A stretch of 64,000 nucleotides of DNA from Flavobacterium psychrophilum (GCA_001708385.1 CP012388.1:1302001-1366000); one strand, 5' to 3'; shown: positions 1 through 8,984, counted from the first letter of the stretch. The notes: a model not told the origin generated them from the sequence alone. Numbers and translations: made by a program.

Positions 1-474
1 GATATCCGTAATTATCCGCAATGGTCTATACATGAAATTTGTACTAAACTAACTTCTGAAAGCAAAGAATTTGCAAAATATATGACGGCAGATCTTAACT
101 ATCCCGGAAAGTTTAATTGGCAACCGCCCTTAAAAACCAAATCAGGGAGAAACGCATATACAGGAAAGGTAATAGTGCTTGTTAACGAAAATACACAAAG
201 CCGTGCCGAATTTACCACTATGGCAATTAAAGCTGCTGCCAACGCAATAATTTTAGGAAGCCAGACAGCAGGAGCCGATGGAGAACTAATTTACGTTGAC
301 CTGCCCGGTGACTTTACAGCTACCTTTACAGGAAACGGAATATTCTATCCTGATGAAAAGGAGACCCAACGCATAGGTATAATGCCCGATGTTGAAATTC
401 GCCCCACCATTGCCGGTATAAAAGCCGGTAAAGATGAAGTATTGAACAAAGCTATTGAAATAGCGAAGAAATAA
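1..474 (+). CDS. S41-type peptidase, C-terminal part (5' truncated by window edge)
   Basis: The frame is open from the first base to the TAA at 472-474, so 157 residues of a longer protein are visible. The stretch GKVIVLVNENTQSRAEF followed by LGSQTAGADGE matches the core of the S41 (C-terminal processing, Tsp/CtpA-like) peptidase fold. In that family the Ser in the xSxAEF position is the nucleophile and the GxxTxG turn supports the oxyanion site. The end, with DV-rich strands and a KAIEIAKK tail, is the usual C-terminus. The first in-frame ATG (82) is internal and not the start. Substrate and location cannot be judged from this fragment; many Bacteroidota homologues are periplasmic or lipoproteins. 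Confidence 0.75.
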   Translation, partial: DIRNYPQWSIHEICTKLTSESKEFAKYMTADLNYPGKFNWQPPLKTKSGRNAYTGKVIVLVNENTQSRAEFTTMAIKAAANAIILGSQTAGADGELIYVDLPGDFTATFTGNGIFYPDEKETQRIGIMPDVEIRPTIAGIKAGKDEVLNKAIEIAKK

Positions 475-616
475 AAAGTAAAAGCGGTTGTCTTAAGAGT
501 TTCGTCCAACGGCTACAATCGAAGGAATCTCACTTTGAGATTCTTCACTTCGCTATCGCTGCATTCAGAATGACACAGCGTTATGGATAATCGCTTTCAA
601 AGACATCCGCTTTATA
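475..616. other. Intergenic region with a repeat and no gene
   Basis: Between two convergent genes. It holds one diverged copy (537-575) of the 39-bp repeat described under the GIY-YIG gene and a short inverted repeat (GAAGGAATCTCA / TGAGATTCTTC, about 520-546). No ORF seen. Confidence 0.6.
537..575 (+). repeat. 39-bp repeat, diverged type B copy
   Basis: It begins GAGATTCTTC and ends AGAATGACA and has the same 39-bp length as the GAGATTTCTC...GAAATGACA repeats at 40.8-42.6 kb, with roughly 60-70 % of positions shared by eye. The end sequences are the conserved part. Confidence 0.6.
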
Positions 617-1309
617 TTACTTTATACTGTATTTTATATTGTACGAAAATTTGATTTTCAATTTCTTAAAATCAGGTTCATTTTCTTCTATGGATTCGCC
701 TCCATCGTAACGATTTACAACATTAGTTTGATAAAGAAGCGTACTGGTTACATAACTATTCTCTTCAACAATCATTAGAGGTTTACCCAATTGTTCGCCT
801 ATCGCTTCCAAAAGATATACAGCCTTATCTTTTGCCGCTTTAATAGCACTGATACGCACTTCTTTTCGTAGGCTCTCCATCTGAGTGTGATCGGTTTGTG
901 TAACCTCTGCTTCATCGATATTAATGGTATGCAGCATTTCAAAAACTTTACTAACCTCTGTTGCAGAAGACACTTTCAGTACATAATTTTTACGCTCATC
1001 AAGAACAGATTTGTCTTTTCGCCTACGCTTAACAATATCTGAACTCGCACCCGATAAAGCAAGATTTTTTACATCAATTCCTATAGATCGTAATCCTTCT
1101 TTAAGCTTGTTATCCTGAGCAGTAATAGTGTAATTATCTTTATTTACTACTTTGTCGGCAAGAGAAATAGTAATATAAATAATATCGGGCACTACTTCTT
1201 TTTCGGCAGTACCTGTTACGTTAATAAAGGGAACCTCATTTTTTTCATCAATCTGGGCATTCGCAGAAATAGCAGCAAAAAGCATCGCTGCAAGTAAAAG
1301 TCTTTTCAT
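617..1309 (-). CDS. SIMPL domain-containing protein (DUF541), exported
   Basis: 230 residues with a cleavable signal peptide (MKRLLLAAMLFAAISANAQ), so periplasmic. The mature part starts VPFINVTGTAEKEVVPDIIYITISL, the hallmark of the SIMPL/DUF541 family (oxidative-stress-defence YggE and relatives), and the central KDKAVYLLEAIGEQLGKP segment also fits. Family members are beta-barrel-forming periplasmic proteins of unclear biochemical role. The ATG at 1309 is the only start compatible with the signal peptide. It is convergent with the upstream peptidase and is followed by a divergent-looking gap of 73 bp to the next minus-strand gene. Confidence 0.88.
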   Translation of the reverse strand: MKRLLLAAMLFAAISANAQIDEKNEVPFINVTGTAEKEVVPDIIYITISLADKVVNKDNYTITAQDNKLKEGLRSIGIDVKNLALSGASSDIVKRRRKDKSVLDERKNYVLKVSSATEVSKVFEMLHTINIDEAEVTQTDHTQMESLRKEVRISAIKAAKDKAVYLLEAIGEQLGKPLMIVEENSYVTSTLLYQTNVVNRYDGGESIEENEPDFKKLKIKFSYNIKYSIK

Positions 1310-1382
1310 TTTATTGGTGATATTGGTTAAGTGAGGATAACGTAATAGTATAGCAATTTCGTTTACTGTAAGGTTACTTTTA

Positions 1383-1880
1383 TTAAATATCTTTAAGTTT
1401 CCCTGCTTGCTCTAATGTTGCTTTTAGTTCTTCAACTTTTTGCGTTCCTATCATAAAGCTGCTGCGCTCATGAAAACGTATCAGCATACCTTTGTTGCCC
1501 GATGTATTCACACACCCCAGACGCAATCCCCAGCCCCCATATTCAGAAAGAGGACTGTATTCTTTCACTTCTACACTGCTAATGCTATCCCAGGTAAAAG
1601 TACGCCACTTACCATGATAAGGTATAAAACGGTAGTGTATCCCTTCCGTATCAACCTTTGTTAATAAATGCTGCCAAAGAAAAAAAGCCACAAACAGTGA
1701 ATATGCTCCTGTAAAAACAATTAACCCGGCATCGCTCATCGGCTTATCTCCAAAGGTAATACCCATGCCAATCTGCACAATGCATCCGTAAACAAACAAG
1801 GCCAACAGCCCCAATAATAGTACATATATCCACCATTGCCTGAAATTTTGCTTTTCGAAGAATAAAGGTTTGCTTTCCAT
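1383..1880 (-). CDS. Two-TM membrane protein with PH-like domain
   Basis: 165 residues. Two hydrophobic helices (about residues 17-36 and 50-70) precede a soluble C-terminal part with EGIHYRFIPYHGKWRTFTWDSISSVEVKEY and LRLGCVNTSGNKGMLIRF. That alternation of strands resembles the bacterial PH-like domains found in small Bacteroidota membrane proteins. No catalytic residues are recognised. The assignment to a PH-like fold is inference from pattern only. It is transcribed in the same direction as the SIMPL gene. Confidence 0.6.
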   Translation of the reverse strand: MESKPLFFEKQNFRQWWIYVLLLGLLALFVYGCIVQIGMGITFGDKPMSDAGLIVFTGAYSLFVAFFLWQHLLTKVDTEGIHYRFIPYHGKWRTFTWDSISSVEVKEYSPLSEYGGWGLRLGCVNTSGNKGMLIRFHERSSFMIGTQKVEELKATLEQAGKLKDI

Positions 1881-1911
1881 AACAGTAACGTTTTGCCTTA
1901 CAAATTTACAT

Positions 1912-1940
1912 AAAAAAAGGACTGCATAAAGCAGTCCCTT
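1912..1940 (-). terminator. Rho-independent terminator after murA
   Basis: Read on the minus strand: GGACTGC, 5-nt loop, GCAGTCC, then a run of seven T. It lies 25 bp after the murA stop. Confidence 0.85.
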
Positions 1941-1964
1941 CTGGTATAATGTGTTGACTAATAA

Positions 1965-3275
1965 TTAGTCGAAACGTTCAATTTTAGCACCAATAGCACG
2001 AAGCCTTTCGTCTATTCTTTCGTAACCACGGTCAATTTGGTCACTGTTCTGTATAGTACTTACACCTTTGGCAGAAAGCGCAGCGATAAGCAATGATATA
2101 CCCGCCCTGATATCCGGTGAAGACATCATAATACCTTTTAAGGTAGACTTAAAGTCGTGTCCTATAACAGTAGCCCTGTGCGGGTCGCAAAGTATAATTT
2201 TAGCTCCCATGTCTATAAGGCGGTCTGTAAAGAACAAACGGCTTTCAAACATTTTCTGGTGAATAAGCACCTCGCCTTTTGCCTGTGTTGCCACAACAAG
2301 GATAATACTTAAAAGATCGGGTGTAAAGCCCGGCCACGGAGCATCTGCAATAGTCAGGATAGAACCGTCTATATAGTTCTGAATTTCGTAACCATCTGTG
2401 TGAGCAGGAATATAGATATCATCTCCCCTGCGTTCTATTGTAATACCCAGTTTCCTGAAGGTATTAGGTATAACGCCAAGGTTTTCCCAGCTTACATTTT
2501 TAATAGTAATCTCACTGCGTGTCATCGCTGCAAGGCCTATCCAGCTGCCTATCTCGATCATATCGGGAAGGATACGGTGATCGCATCCGCCAAGATTGTC
2601 AACACCTTCTATAACAAGAAGGTTAGACCCTATACCTGTAATTTTAGCCCCCATGCGGTTAAGCATGTTGCAAAGCTGTTGCAGGTAAGGTTCGCAGGCA
2701 GCGTTATATATTGTTGTTGTGCCTTCGGCAAGTACAGCAGCCATAACAATGTTTGCAGTACCGGTAACCGATGCCTCATCAAGAAGCATATAGGTACCTT
2801 TTAGCCTGTCGGCCTCAACACCATAAAAATGGTCTTCTTTGTTGTAACGGAATGATGCGCCAAGGCTAATAAAACCTTCAAAGTGGGTATCAAGCCTTCT
2901 GCGGCCAATTTTGTCACCGCCCGGTTTAGGAATATATCCTTTACCAAATCGTGCTAATAATGGGCCAACAATCATGATAGACCCCCTTAGCGACTTACCT
3001 TCTTCTTTAAATGCTTCAGATTCAAGATAAGAAAGGTTAACCTCATCAGCCTGGAAGCTGTATGAGCCATGAGCCAGTTTTTCTATTTTAACACCCAGGT
3101 TACGTAATAAAGTAATAAGCTTATTAACGTCTATAATATCAGGGATGTTCGTAATGGTTACTTTCTCGGGTGTAAGAAGCACAGTGCATAATACCTGTAA
3201 TGCTTCATTTTTTGCGCCCTGAGGCGTAATTTCACCTTTTAGCGGTGCCCCTCCTTCAATTTTAAATGTTCCCAT
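1965..3275 (-). CDS. murA: UDP-N-acetylglucosamine 1-carboxyvinyltransferase
   Basis: 436 residues, normal length for MurA, the first committed step of peptidoglycan synthesis (enolpyruvyl transfer from PEP to UDP-GlcNAc, cytoplasm). The N-terminal GGAPLKGEITPQGAKNEAL has the substrate-binding Lys22-Asn23. The catalytic loop reads PKPGGDKIGRRRLDTHFEGF around residue 117-135: the position held by the reactive Cys115 in E. coli MurA is Asp121 here. Cys-to-Asp at this site is known from other lineages to keep activity and abolish fosfomycin alkylation. Start ATG at 3275 fits the family N-terminus. It follows DUF493 and DUF4290 in the same direction with a 35-bp gap, an arrangement common in flavobacteria. 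Confidence 0.95.
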   Translation of the reverse strand: MGTFKIEGGAPLKGEITPQGAKNEALQVLCTVLLTPEKVTITNIPDIIDVNKLITLLRNLGVKIEKLAHGSYSFQADEVNLSYLESEAFKEEGKSLRGSIMIVGPLLARFGKGYIPKPGGDKIGRRRLDTHFEGFISLGASFRYNKEDHFYGVEADRLKGTYMLLDEASVTGTANIVMAAVLAEGTTTIYNAACEPYLQQLCNMLNRMGAKITGIGSNLLVIEGVDNLGGCDHRILPDMIEIGSWIGLAAMTRSEITIKNVSWENLGVIPNTFRKLGITIERRGDDIYIPAHTDGYEIQNYIDGSILTIADAPWPGFTPDLLSIILVVATQAKGEVLIHQKMFESRLFFTDRLIDMGAKIILCDPHRATVIGHDFKSTLKGIMMSSPDIRAGISLLIAALSAKGVSTIQNSDQIDRGYERIDERLRAIGAKIERFD

Positions 3276-3310
3276 GCAGTGTAATAATAGAATTTATGTT
3301 TTTGGTTGTT

Positions 3311-4006
3311 TTACTGTTTTGGCCTACGCTTTATGTTTGTGTTTGTATTTGTTTTGTACTGCATTTTTTGCTTAGGTGCGCCAAACTGGGTTTTGTTGCT
3401 CAGTTTTTTGTTTACCCTCATAAGCTCTGTAGAATTAGAAAGCTCTTCATCTGTCGCCTGCAGGTTCATTGTACCGCCCGATAGTTCGTAAAGATGTTCA
3501 AAAATAACATCATCTTTAACGGTGTCTTTATTCCAGCTCAGGTACGATTTCTTCATATGGTTAGCAATAACCATAACAAGGGCATTCTTCATTTCGCCAT
3601 CTTCCCATTTGTTGGCAACATCAATCATGTACTTAATGTTGTTTCCGTAAAAACGGTATTTCGGAAAGTTTTGCGGATACTCGAGCCTGTCCGGCTTTTG
3701 CTGCAATAGCTCTCTTGAAGGCGTTGGGTACGGAGAATCTACATCAAGTTTAAAATCAGACATAATATATATCTGGTCCCAAAGCTTATGCTGAAAATCG
3801 GGTACATCGCGAAGGTGCGGGTTAAGGCTGCCCATTACAGATATTATGTATCTGGCGGCCTTGTTGCGTTCGTTCCTGTCTTCCAGTGCCACGGCCTGCT
3901 CAATAAGTTTTTGCAGGTGGCGCCCATATTCAGGAATGATTAGGTGCGGCCTTTCGGCATTGTATTCTAGAAAGTTAACGGCTTCTCCGGGATTATGTCG
4001 CGTCAT
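3311..4006 (-). CDS. DUF4290 domain-containing protein
   Basis: I start it at the ATG at 4006 (231 residues), because NFLEYNAERPHLIIPEYGRHLQ close to the N-terminus is the family start and this leaves 16 bp to the upstream gene. The longer start at 4060 would overlap that gene. DUF4290 is a Bacteroidota-restricted family of unknown function. The body is mostly helical with conserved FPKYRFYGNNIKYMIDVANKWEDGEMKNALV. The C-terminal 40 residues are low-complexity and basic (KPKQ, TNTNTN), a possible nucleic-acid or membrane contact (inference). It sits between DUF493 and murA. Confidence 0.85.
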   Translation of the reverse strand: MTRHNPGEAVNFLEYNAERPHLIIPEYGRHLQKLIEQAVALEDRNERNKAARYIISVMGSLNPHLRDVPDFQHKLWDQIYIMSDFKLDVDSPYPTPSRELLQQKPDRLEYPQNFPKYRFYGNNIKYMIDVANKWEDGEMKNALVMVIANHMKKSYLSWNKDTVKDDVIFEHLYELSGGTMNLQATDEELSNSTELMRVNKKLSNKTQFGAPKQKMQYKTNTNTNIKRRPKQ

Positions 4007-4022
4007 CTGTTTTCTGGTTTCT

Positions 4023-4307
4023 TTATAATGATATAATACCCTCAATTGCTGAGAGCTCAATATATTTATCTATAACCGATTGTGCACTTACCATTCTTAC
4101 ATTAATAGAAACAGCGGTGTATTTACCGGTTTTAGACTGGTTAGTTTCTATAACTGCACCCAAATTATCGAAAGCTTTTTCTACTTTCTCTACATTTTCA
4201 GGCAGCGATGGCACAATAAATTTAAATAAATATTCGGAAGGCCACAGGGTAGAATCGGTAAGTTCCTGTTTTAGCCTTGCATAAAATTCTTCGCTTTTCT
4301 TATCCAT
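4023..4307 (-). CDS. DUF493 family protein (YbeD-like)
   Basis: 94 residues. The segment YLFKFIVPSLPENVEKVEKAF and the final YTAVSINVRMVSAQSVIDKYIELSAIEGII fit the ACT-like alpha/beta fold of DUF493/YbeD, a small cytoplasmic family of unclear function that in E. coli sits next to lipoate genes. Here it leads the row DUF493-DUF4290-murA. Start ATG at 4307 follows an AT-rich 376-bp region. Confidence 0.82.
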   Translation of the reverse strand: MDKKSEEFYARLKQELTDSTLWPSEYLFKFIVPSLPENVEKVEKAFDNLGAVIETNQSKTGKYTAVSINVRMVSAQSVIDKYIELSAIEGIISL

Positions 4308-4683
4308 TCGTCATAAAATAAACGCAAATATACGTATATAGAACCAAGTATCTAAAAAAATATATGTTACCAATATTTTATTGAAGCATTCACATTTTTT
4401 TTGATGCCTTAGCCCTTCCGGTTAGTAATTTATCAATTTTTCAGCAACAGGCATTCTGCTGTCTGAAACCTAAATATATTACATTCTGCCGCCACTGCCA
4501 ATAAAAAAATATTTATTTCAGTTTTCTACGCAACCTTTTTATTTCATGTGCATCTAGTTAGTATAGGTTTAGGTTATGAATTGGTTATTTTGAAAATCCA
4601 CCCGCACTCCATGCTGGGTGGATTTTCTATTTTACAGTACTTTTATTTTCTGTAAATTAGACGTTTTGTCAAAGATCAAATAA
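4308..4683. other. Divergent intergenic region with hairpin
   Basis: 376 bp between divergent genes. It contains an 11-bp perfect hairpin (4593-4626) and must carry the promoters of both flanking genes. No ORF or known RNA was recognised. Confidence 0.5.
4593..4626 (+). terminator. 11-bp hairpin, orphan terminator-like
   Basis: AAAATCCACCC, 12-nt loop, GGGTGGATTTT, followed by CTATTTTA. It is shaped like a terminator but no plus-strand gene precedes it; it may end a small RNA or protect the 5' end of the next mRNA. Confidence 0.5.
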
Positions 4684-6375
4684 ATGAAGTACCCTCTCTC
4701 ACTGCTCATCTGCCTTATTTCCTGTTCATATAACTACGCTCAGAATCAGTTAAAGGTATATGCAGATTTGCCCGCCGGTGAAGTGGTTTATGATGATCCG
4801 GAAAACGGGAAACTTATACCGATAGAGCCATTGCTTTCTCCCGAAAATAGCCCTCTGAATTATCACGTAGAACAAAACAGTGACTTTACAGTAAGGGTAA
4901 GTAAAGATAATTCTGAATGGATCGACGTATTTGAGTACACGACATACGCAAGTAACGGATTGCGTACAGAGCGAAAAAAGGCTGCTTTTGTATCTTTTGA
5001 TTTTAGCGGAACCGTTTTTATTGAAGTTACTTGTAAAGAAAATGTAGATTTTAATAACCCCGGTACATTGCTTATAAGGCCGCAGTCTAAAGGCATTGTT
5101 CCGTATTATAAATACGGGAAGACTTTTAGGTTCTCGCTATCAAATCCTTTAAAATTATCGATTGAAGTTAATGGAGAAAGAGATGGAAACCTGCAAATAT
5201 TTGCCAACCCCATTATTAAGTATACCCCAGCAGGCGAGACACTAAAGATATTTGGCCCCGGTGTGCATACACTAAGCGAATTAAATATTGCTAATCCTGC
5301 TGCAAGTGGTAACAAAGTCTATATACAGAGCGGAGCTATTGTAATTGGCGATATAAAAGCCAAAAGCAACGACGAAATTTATATTGAGGGCGGCGGTATA
5401 CTAAAAGGAGAAATAGCTATTGTAGATAAAAGCGACGTAAAGATACATGGTCATGGCATAATAGACCTCAGCAACTTTGCGAAACAATATACCGGAGATG
5501 GTGGCAATTTTTACCATAGAAACGGTGTACTCATTATTAATTCAGATCGTATATCCGTTAGTGGTATTACCGTTAATGATTCACAGCTGGCTGGTATATT
5601 CGCCACTGATTCGGAATATATTTCTATCGACAATTATAAAATATTTACACGGGTTTTATGGGGAGACGGTATACACATGAAAGGAACAAGCAATGTAACC
5701 ATAAATGATTGCTACCTGAGAACTTCGGATGATGGCATTGCCATATATGCGTCCCGCAGAAATCAAACGAATAAACCTACTGCATCACTCGAAGCTGATT
5801 ATCGTAACAGGCCTGCGGTAAATATATCAGTTACAAACACTTCATTATATACAGATGCTGCCCACCCTGTAGAAATTGGATGGCACGGCAATTACAATAA
5901 AAAAAATAATGGCCTGGAAATATCAAACCTGCATTTTGAGAACATAGACATATTAGAACAGGATGTTGCTTATTTAAAATCAAATGGAAAATATGATCGC
6001 GACTACGAAGGGGCATTATCTATAAATTGTGCCGATGGCAACAAATGCAGCGATATTGTTTTTAAAGACATCAGGATAGAAGATTTTTCTAACGGAAGAC
6101 TTTTTTCTGTTAAGGTAGAACCTGCAGGACTTGGCGCCGCAACTACAAAAGGAAAAAAAGTAAGCAACATACGTTTTGAAAACATTAGTTATAACGGCAC
6201 CGGAGAAAGTAAGTCCGTCATATCAGGGCTTAGCAGAAGCCGCCCGGTTGATGGTGTGCATTTTGTAAATTTCAGGGTAAACGGAAAGCAAATAAAAAAG
6301 CTATCTGATTATAATGTAAATGGAGTGAACATGATAGAAACAAACAGGTATTCCCGCAACATTACTTTTGAATAA
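4684..6375 (+). CDS. Exported right-handed beta-helix glycoside hydrolase (GH28/GH49-like)
   Basis: 563 residues. The N-terminus is hydrophobic and ends either at a lipobox (LISC, Cys14) or at NYAQ (residue 20), so it is a lipoprotein or a periplasmic protein. Residues 21-160 form a beta-sandwich-like part (LKVYADLPAGEVVYDDPENG). From about 190 there are successive beta-helix turns. The acidic residues are placed as in GH28 polygalacturonases and GH49 dextranases: Asp328 in WGDGIHMKG and Asp349-Asp350 in TSDDGIAIYA, then HPVEIGWHGN. The N-terminal sandwich plus helix resembles GH49 architecture. Substrate is unknown. There is no T9SS sorting domain and no SusC/SusD pair nearby, so it is not part of an obvious polysaccharide locus. 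Confidence 0.75.
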   Translation: MKYPLSLLICLISCSYNYAQNQLKVYADLPAGEVVYDDPENGKLIPIEPLLSPENSPLNYHVEQNSDFTVRVSKDNSEWIDVFEYTTYASNGLRTERKKAAFVSFDFSGTVFIEVTCKENVDFNNPGTLLIRPQSKGIVPYYKYGKTFRFSLSNPLKLSIEVNGERDGNLQIFANPIIKYTPAGETLKIFGPGVHTLSELNIANPAASGNKVYIQSGAIVIGDIKAKSNDEIYIEGGGILKGEIAIVDKSDVKIHGHGIIDLSNFAKQYTGDGGNFYHRNGVLIINSDRISVSGITVNDSQLAGIFATDSEYISIDNYKIFTRVLWGDGIHMKGTSNVTINDCYLRTSDDGIAIYASRRNQTNKPTASLEADYRNRPAVNISVTNTSLYTDAAHPVEIGWHGNYNKKNNGLEISNLHFENIDILEQDVAYLKSNGKYDRDYEGALSINCADGNKCSDIVFKDIRIEDFSNGRLFSVKVEPAGLGAATTKGKKVSNIRFENISYNGTGESKSVISGLSRSRPVDGVHFVNFRVNGKQIKKLSDYNVNGVNMIETNRYSRNITFE

Positions 6376-6379
6376 ATAC

Positions 6380-6688
6380 TTACCTCAAACTATTTATTAT
6401 AAGCACAACCGATACTGCAGCAGCAGCCATAAAACAATAAGAGTATAATATGATTTTATCTAATAGTGTCCTGTTTCTAAACAACCTGATAACAATAAAC
6501 AGCGCTGAACCCATAATAAGGTTGGTGGCTATCCATTCCATAAACAGCATATCTAATGCGGGGTTGCTGGCACTACCATACGTATTAACCAGTGCCATGC
6601 CCAGCAAAATTGCAAAAACCGTTATCCATATAAAATAAAGCGCTACTACCACATGAAAGGCCAGGTGCCTGCTATCAATTTTTTTCAT
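6380..6688 (-). CDS. Small integral membrane protein, unknown
   Basis: 102 residues starting at the ATG at 6688 (a longer TTG start exists but adds only two codons). Three to four hydrophobic helices: LAFHVVVALYFIWITVFAILLG, MLFMEWIATNLIMGSALFIVI, IILYSYCFMAAAAVSVVLII. A basic RNRTL segment lies between helices. No family recognised. It is convergent with the beta-helix protein, with 4 bp between stops. Confidence 0.6.
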   Translation of the reverse strand: MKKIDSRHLAFHVVVALYFIWITVFAILLGMALVNTYGSASNPALDMLFMEWIATNLIMGSALFIVIRLFRNRTLLDKIILYSYCFMAAAAVSVVLIINSLR

Positions 6689-6792
6689 TCTCAATTACAT
6701 CCTTAAATAAAACTCTTATTTACAACGTATAGTTCGCTAATTTTATTGAATGGTACGCCCCTATCTTCAAAACTTAATGATAATTTAATAAA

Positions 6793-7401
6793 ATGGATCT
6801 TTTTTCTGACAACAACGGGCCTCAAAATATATTGCCTTATGATGGCGAAGCGCTGTATTATGGAAATATGTTAACCGAAACGCTGGCAACGCAGTATTTT
6901 AACATCCTGCTAAACGATATTCCGTGGCAGCATGATGAGGCTGTAATTTACGGAAAAAGGATTGTTACCAAACGAAAAGTAGCCTGGTATGGCGATGACG
7001 CATACGACTACACTTATTCGCGCACCACAAAAACGGCGCTACCCTGGACTCCAGCCCTATTGGAATTGAAAGAATTGGTAGAAAAAACCTGCAATACTAT
7101 ATTCAACTCTTGCCTTTTAAATCTGTACCACGATGGCGACGAAGGCATGGCATGGCACAGTGATGATGAAAAAGCGTTAGGGAAAAATACGGCAATAGGT
7201 TCTTTAAGTCTTGGCGCTGTAAGAAAATTCAGTTTCAGACATAAGCAAACCAGTGAGAAAAAAGAGATAATTTTAGACAATGGCAGTCTGTTAGTAATGC
7301 AGGGCACCACGCAAACCCACTGGCTGCACAGATTGCCGAAATCCACCAAAATAAAGCATCCGCGAATAAATTTAACCTTCAGGACTATCGTGCTACGATA
7401 A
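6793..7401 (+). CDS. AlkB-like 2-oxoglutarate/Fe(II) dioxygenase
   Basis: 202 residues, the length of the short AlkB2/3-like bacterial proteins that oxidatively remove alkyl groups from nucleic-acid bases. Iron ligands are visible: His122 and Asp124 in AWHSDDE and the distal His179 in WLHRLPK. The 2-oxoglutarate-binding arginines are in RINLTFR (Arg191, Arg197). The PWTPALLELKELVE and LNLYHDGDEGMAWHSD segments are typical. Start ATG at 6793. It stands alone, so regulation cannot be read from context. Confidence 0.9.
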   Translation: MDLFSDNNGPQNILPYDGEALYYGNMLTETLATQYFNILLNDIPWQHDEAVIYGKRIVTKRKVAWYGDDAYDYTYSRTTKTALPWTPALLELKELVEKTCNTIFNSCLLNLYHDGDEGMAWHSDDEKALGKNTAIGSLSLGAVRKFSFRHKQTSEKKEIILDNGSLLVMQGTTQTHWLHRLPKSTKIKHPRINLTFRTIVLR

Positions 7402-7557
7402 AAATTATAAAAGATTACTAATATTATCTTAAAAAAAATAAAAAAGCTTTTAAATATTAGCTATATTTATCATGTTAATTCTTTATATATAAAGAGTTAT
7501 GGCTCCCCAAGCCCCGACAAAAATACTTACTACTTAAATTAATTTCTGCTGATAACT

Positions 7558-7857
7558 ATGAAGCTAAAAGATCTCAAACTCTGGCTCAGCAAACTTACTG
7601 ACGAAGAACTGGAAAAGGAATTGCTTTACAATTCTATGGATTACGGTATTTCGGGCACTGTGACTGAAATAAATAAATCTGATGACAACCTTTACTATGT
7701 AGGCGACGAGCCTGTATTGTTACACACCAAAGATGAACTAAAGCAGCGCGGCTTTAGCGAAAACCAGATTTCACGCCTTGATGTTGAAATTCCCGAAGGC
7801 TGCTATTATATAGAACTTAGTAACGAATACAGCATACTGGAGCGTTTTGCCAAGTAA
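7558..7857 (+). CDS. Hypothetical protein, 99 aa
   Basis: No family recognised. The protein is acidic and soluble; the N-terminus KLKDLKLWLSKLTDEELEKELLYN is a likely amphipathic helical pair and the rest is strand-rich (NLYYVGDEPVLLHTKDELKQRG). The preference for codons like its neighbours and a clean ATG support it as real. It lies between the AlkB-like gene and the sugar kinase with 156 bp and 87 bp gaps, so it is probably transcribed alone. Confidence 0.6.
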   Translation: MKLKDLKLWLSKLTDEELEKELLYNSMDYGISGTVTEINKSDDNLYYVGDEPVLLHTKDELKQRGFSENQISRLDVEIPEGCYYIELSNEYSILERFAK

Positions 7858-7944
7858 GCAACAGGCTTAGTATTAACACACTCTTATGGCATAGGTACAT
7901 TTATAATTGGTAAATTAGCTTTTACCAACATACTTTTATTTGCA

Positions 7945-8877
7945 ATGCCAAAACAGATTCTTACTATTACCCTTAACCCAACTGTAGACAAAAGCAGTAC
8001 GGTAGAAAACATTAAACCCGAAAAAAAACTACGCTGCTCTATGCCGGTTTACGAACCCGGAGGAGGCGGTATAAATGTGTCGCGCGGACTGGAACGCCTG
8101 GGCGTACCTTCTGTTGCATTTTTTCCTATTGGAGGGCGGACTGGGGAATTGCTTACAGAGCTTCTGGATAAAGAAGGCATTACTACAAAAACTGTGAATG
8201 TTACAGCCGACACCCGCGAAAACTTTATTGTGGTAGATACATCTAACAACGAGCAGTATCGTTTTGGCATGCCCGGAGAAGATATCACCAAAGATGAAGC
8301 TACGGCTATTCATGATGCTATTATGGGCATCTCCCCTTTTCCTGAAATTGTGGTAATAAGTGGAAGCCTTCCCGAAGGTATAAGCTCCGGGTTTTTAACT
8401 AAACTGGTTAAGGAACTTAAAGCTAAAAATGTTAAGGTTATTGCCGACACGTCTGGCGAAGCTCTGGAAGAAATAGTAAAAGAAGGCGTGTTTATGCTTA
8501 AGCCTAATCTTGGAGAACTAAGCAAATTTGTTGGCAAGGAAGAACTGGATAACGAATCGGCTGATGACGCCGCAAAACAACTTATAGACGAAGGCAAAGC
8601 CGAAATTGTAGCTGTTTCTATGGGTCCACAGGGTGCTTATGTGGTTACCAAAGACGAGACGGTACATGTTGGTGCACCATCCGTCAGAAAAAAAAGCACT
8701 GTGGGCGCAGGAGACAGCATGGTTGCCGGAATGGTAAGCGTACTGGCAAACGGTGGCAGTACGCAGGAGATGGCACGAATGGGTGTTGCCTGCGGTACAG
8801 CAGCGACCATGAGCAACGGCACAGGGCTGTTTACCAAAGAGAATGCCGAAAAACTATACAAATGGTTATCAAGGTAG
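7945..8877 (+). CDS. pfkB: PfkB-family hexose/phosphofructose kinase
   Basis: 310 residues, standard for the 1-phosphofructokinase/6-phosphofructokinase II/LacC branch of the ribokinase fold. It has NPTVDKSSTVE at the N-terminus (sugar contact), GGGINVSRGLERLG (residues 40-53, PfkB signature 1) and TVGAGDSMVAGM with the catalytic base Asp257 (signature 2). It phosphorylates a phosphosugar such as fructose-6-phosphate or tagatose-6-phosphate with ATP; which one cannot be told from sequence. The GH1 beta-glucosidase and a glycosyltransferase lie downstream, consistent with sugar metabolism but not a tight operon. Confidence 0.88.
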   Translation: MPKQILTITLNPTVDKSSTVENIKPEKKLRCSMPVYEPGGGGINVSRGLERLGVPSVAFFPIGGRTGELLTELLDKEGITTKTVNVTADTRENFIVVDTSNNEQYRFGMPGEDITKDEATAIHDAIMGISPFPEIVVISGSLPEGISSGFLTKLVKELKAKNVKVIADTSGEALEEIVKEGVFMLKPNLGELSKFVGKEELDNESADDAAKQLIDEGKAEIVAVSMGPQGAYVVTKDETVHVGAPSVRKKSTVGAGDSMVAGMVSVLANGGSTQEMARMGVACGTAATMSNGTGLFTKENAEKLYKWLSR

Positions 8878-8927
8878 TGGATTTGGTTATTTGCGGATTT
8901 GATTATTTAATGAACTTTAAATCTGAC

Positions 8928-8982
8928 AATCAGCAATCGACAGCCAACCAGATAACCAGCAACCGACAACTAAAAAACCAAC
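8928..8982 (+). repeat. CAACC/CAAC-rich degenerate repeat
   Basis: CAATCAGCAATCGACAGCC followed by CAACCAGATAACCAGCAACCGACAAC. It belongs to the CAAC-rich repeats seen also at 39.38, 42.61, 47.62 and 48.31 kb and ends 2 bp before the ATG of the next gene. Confidence 0.6.
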
Positions 8983-8984
8983 TT

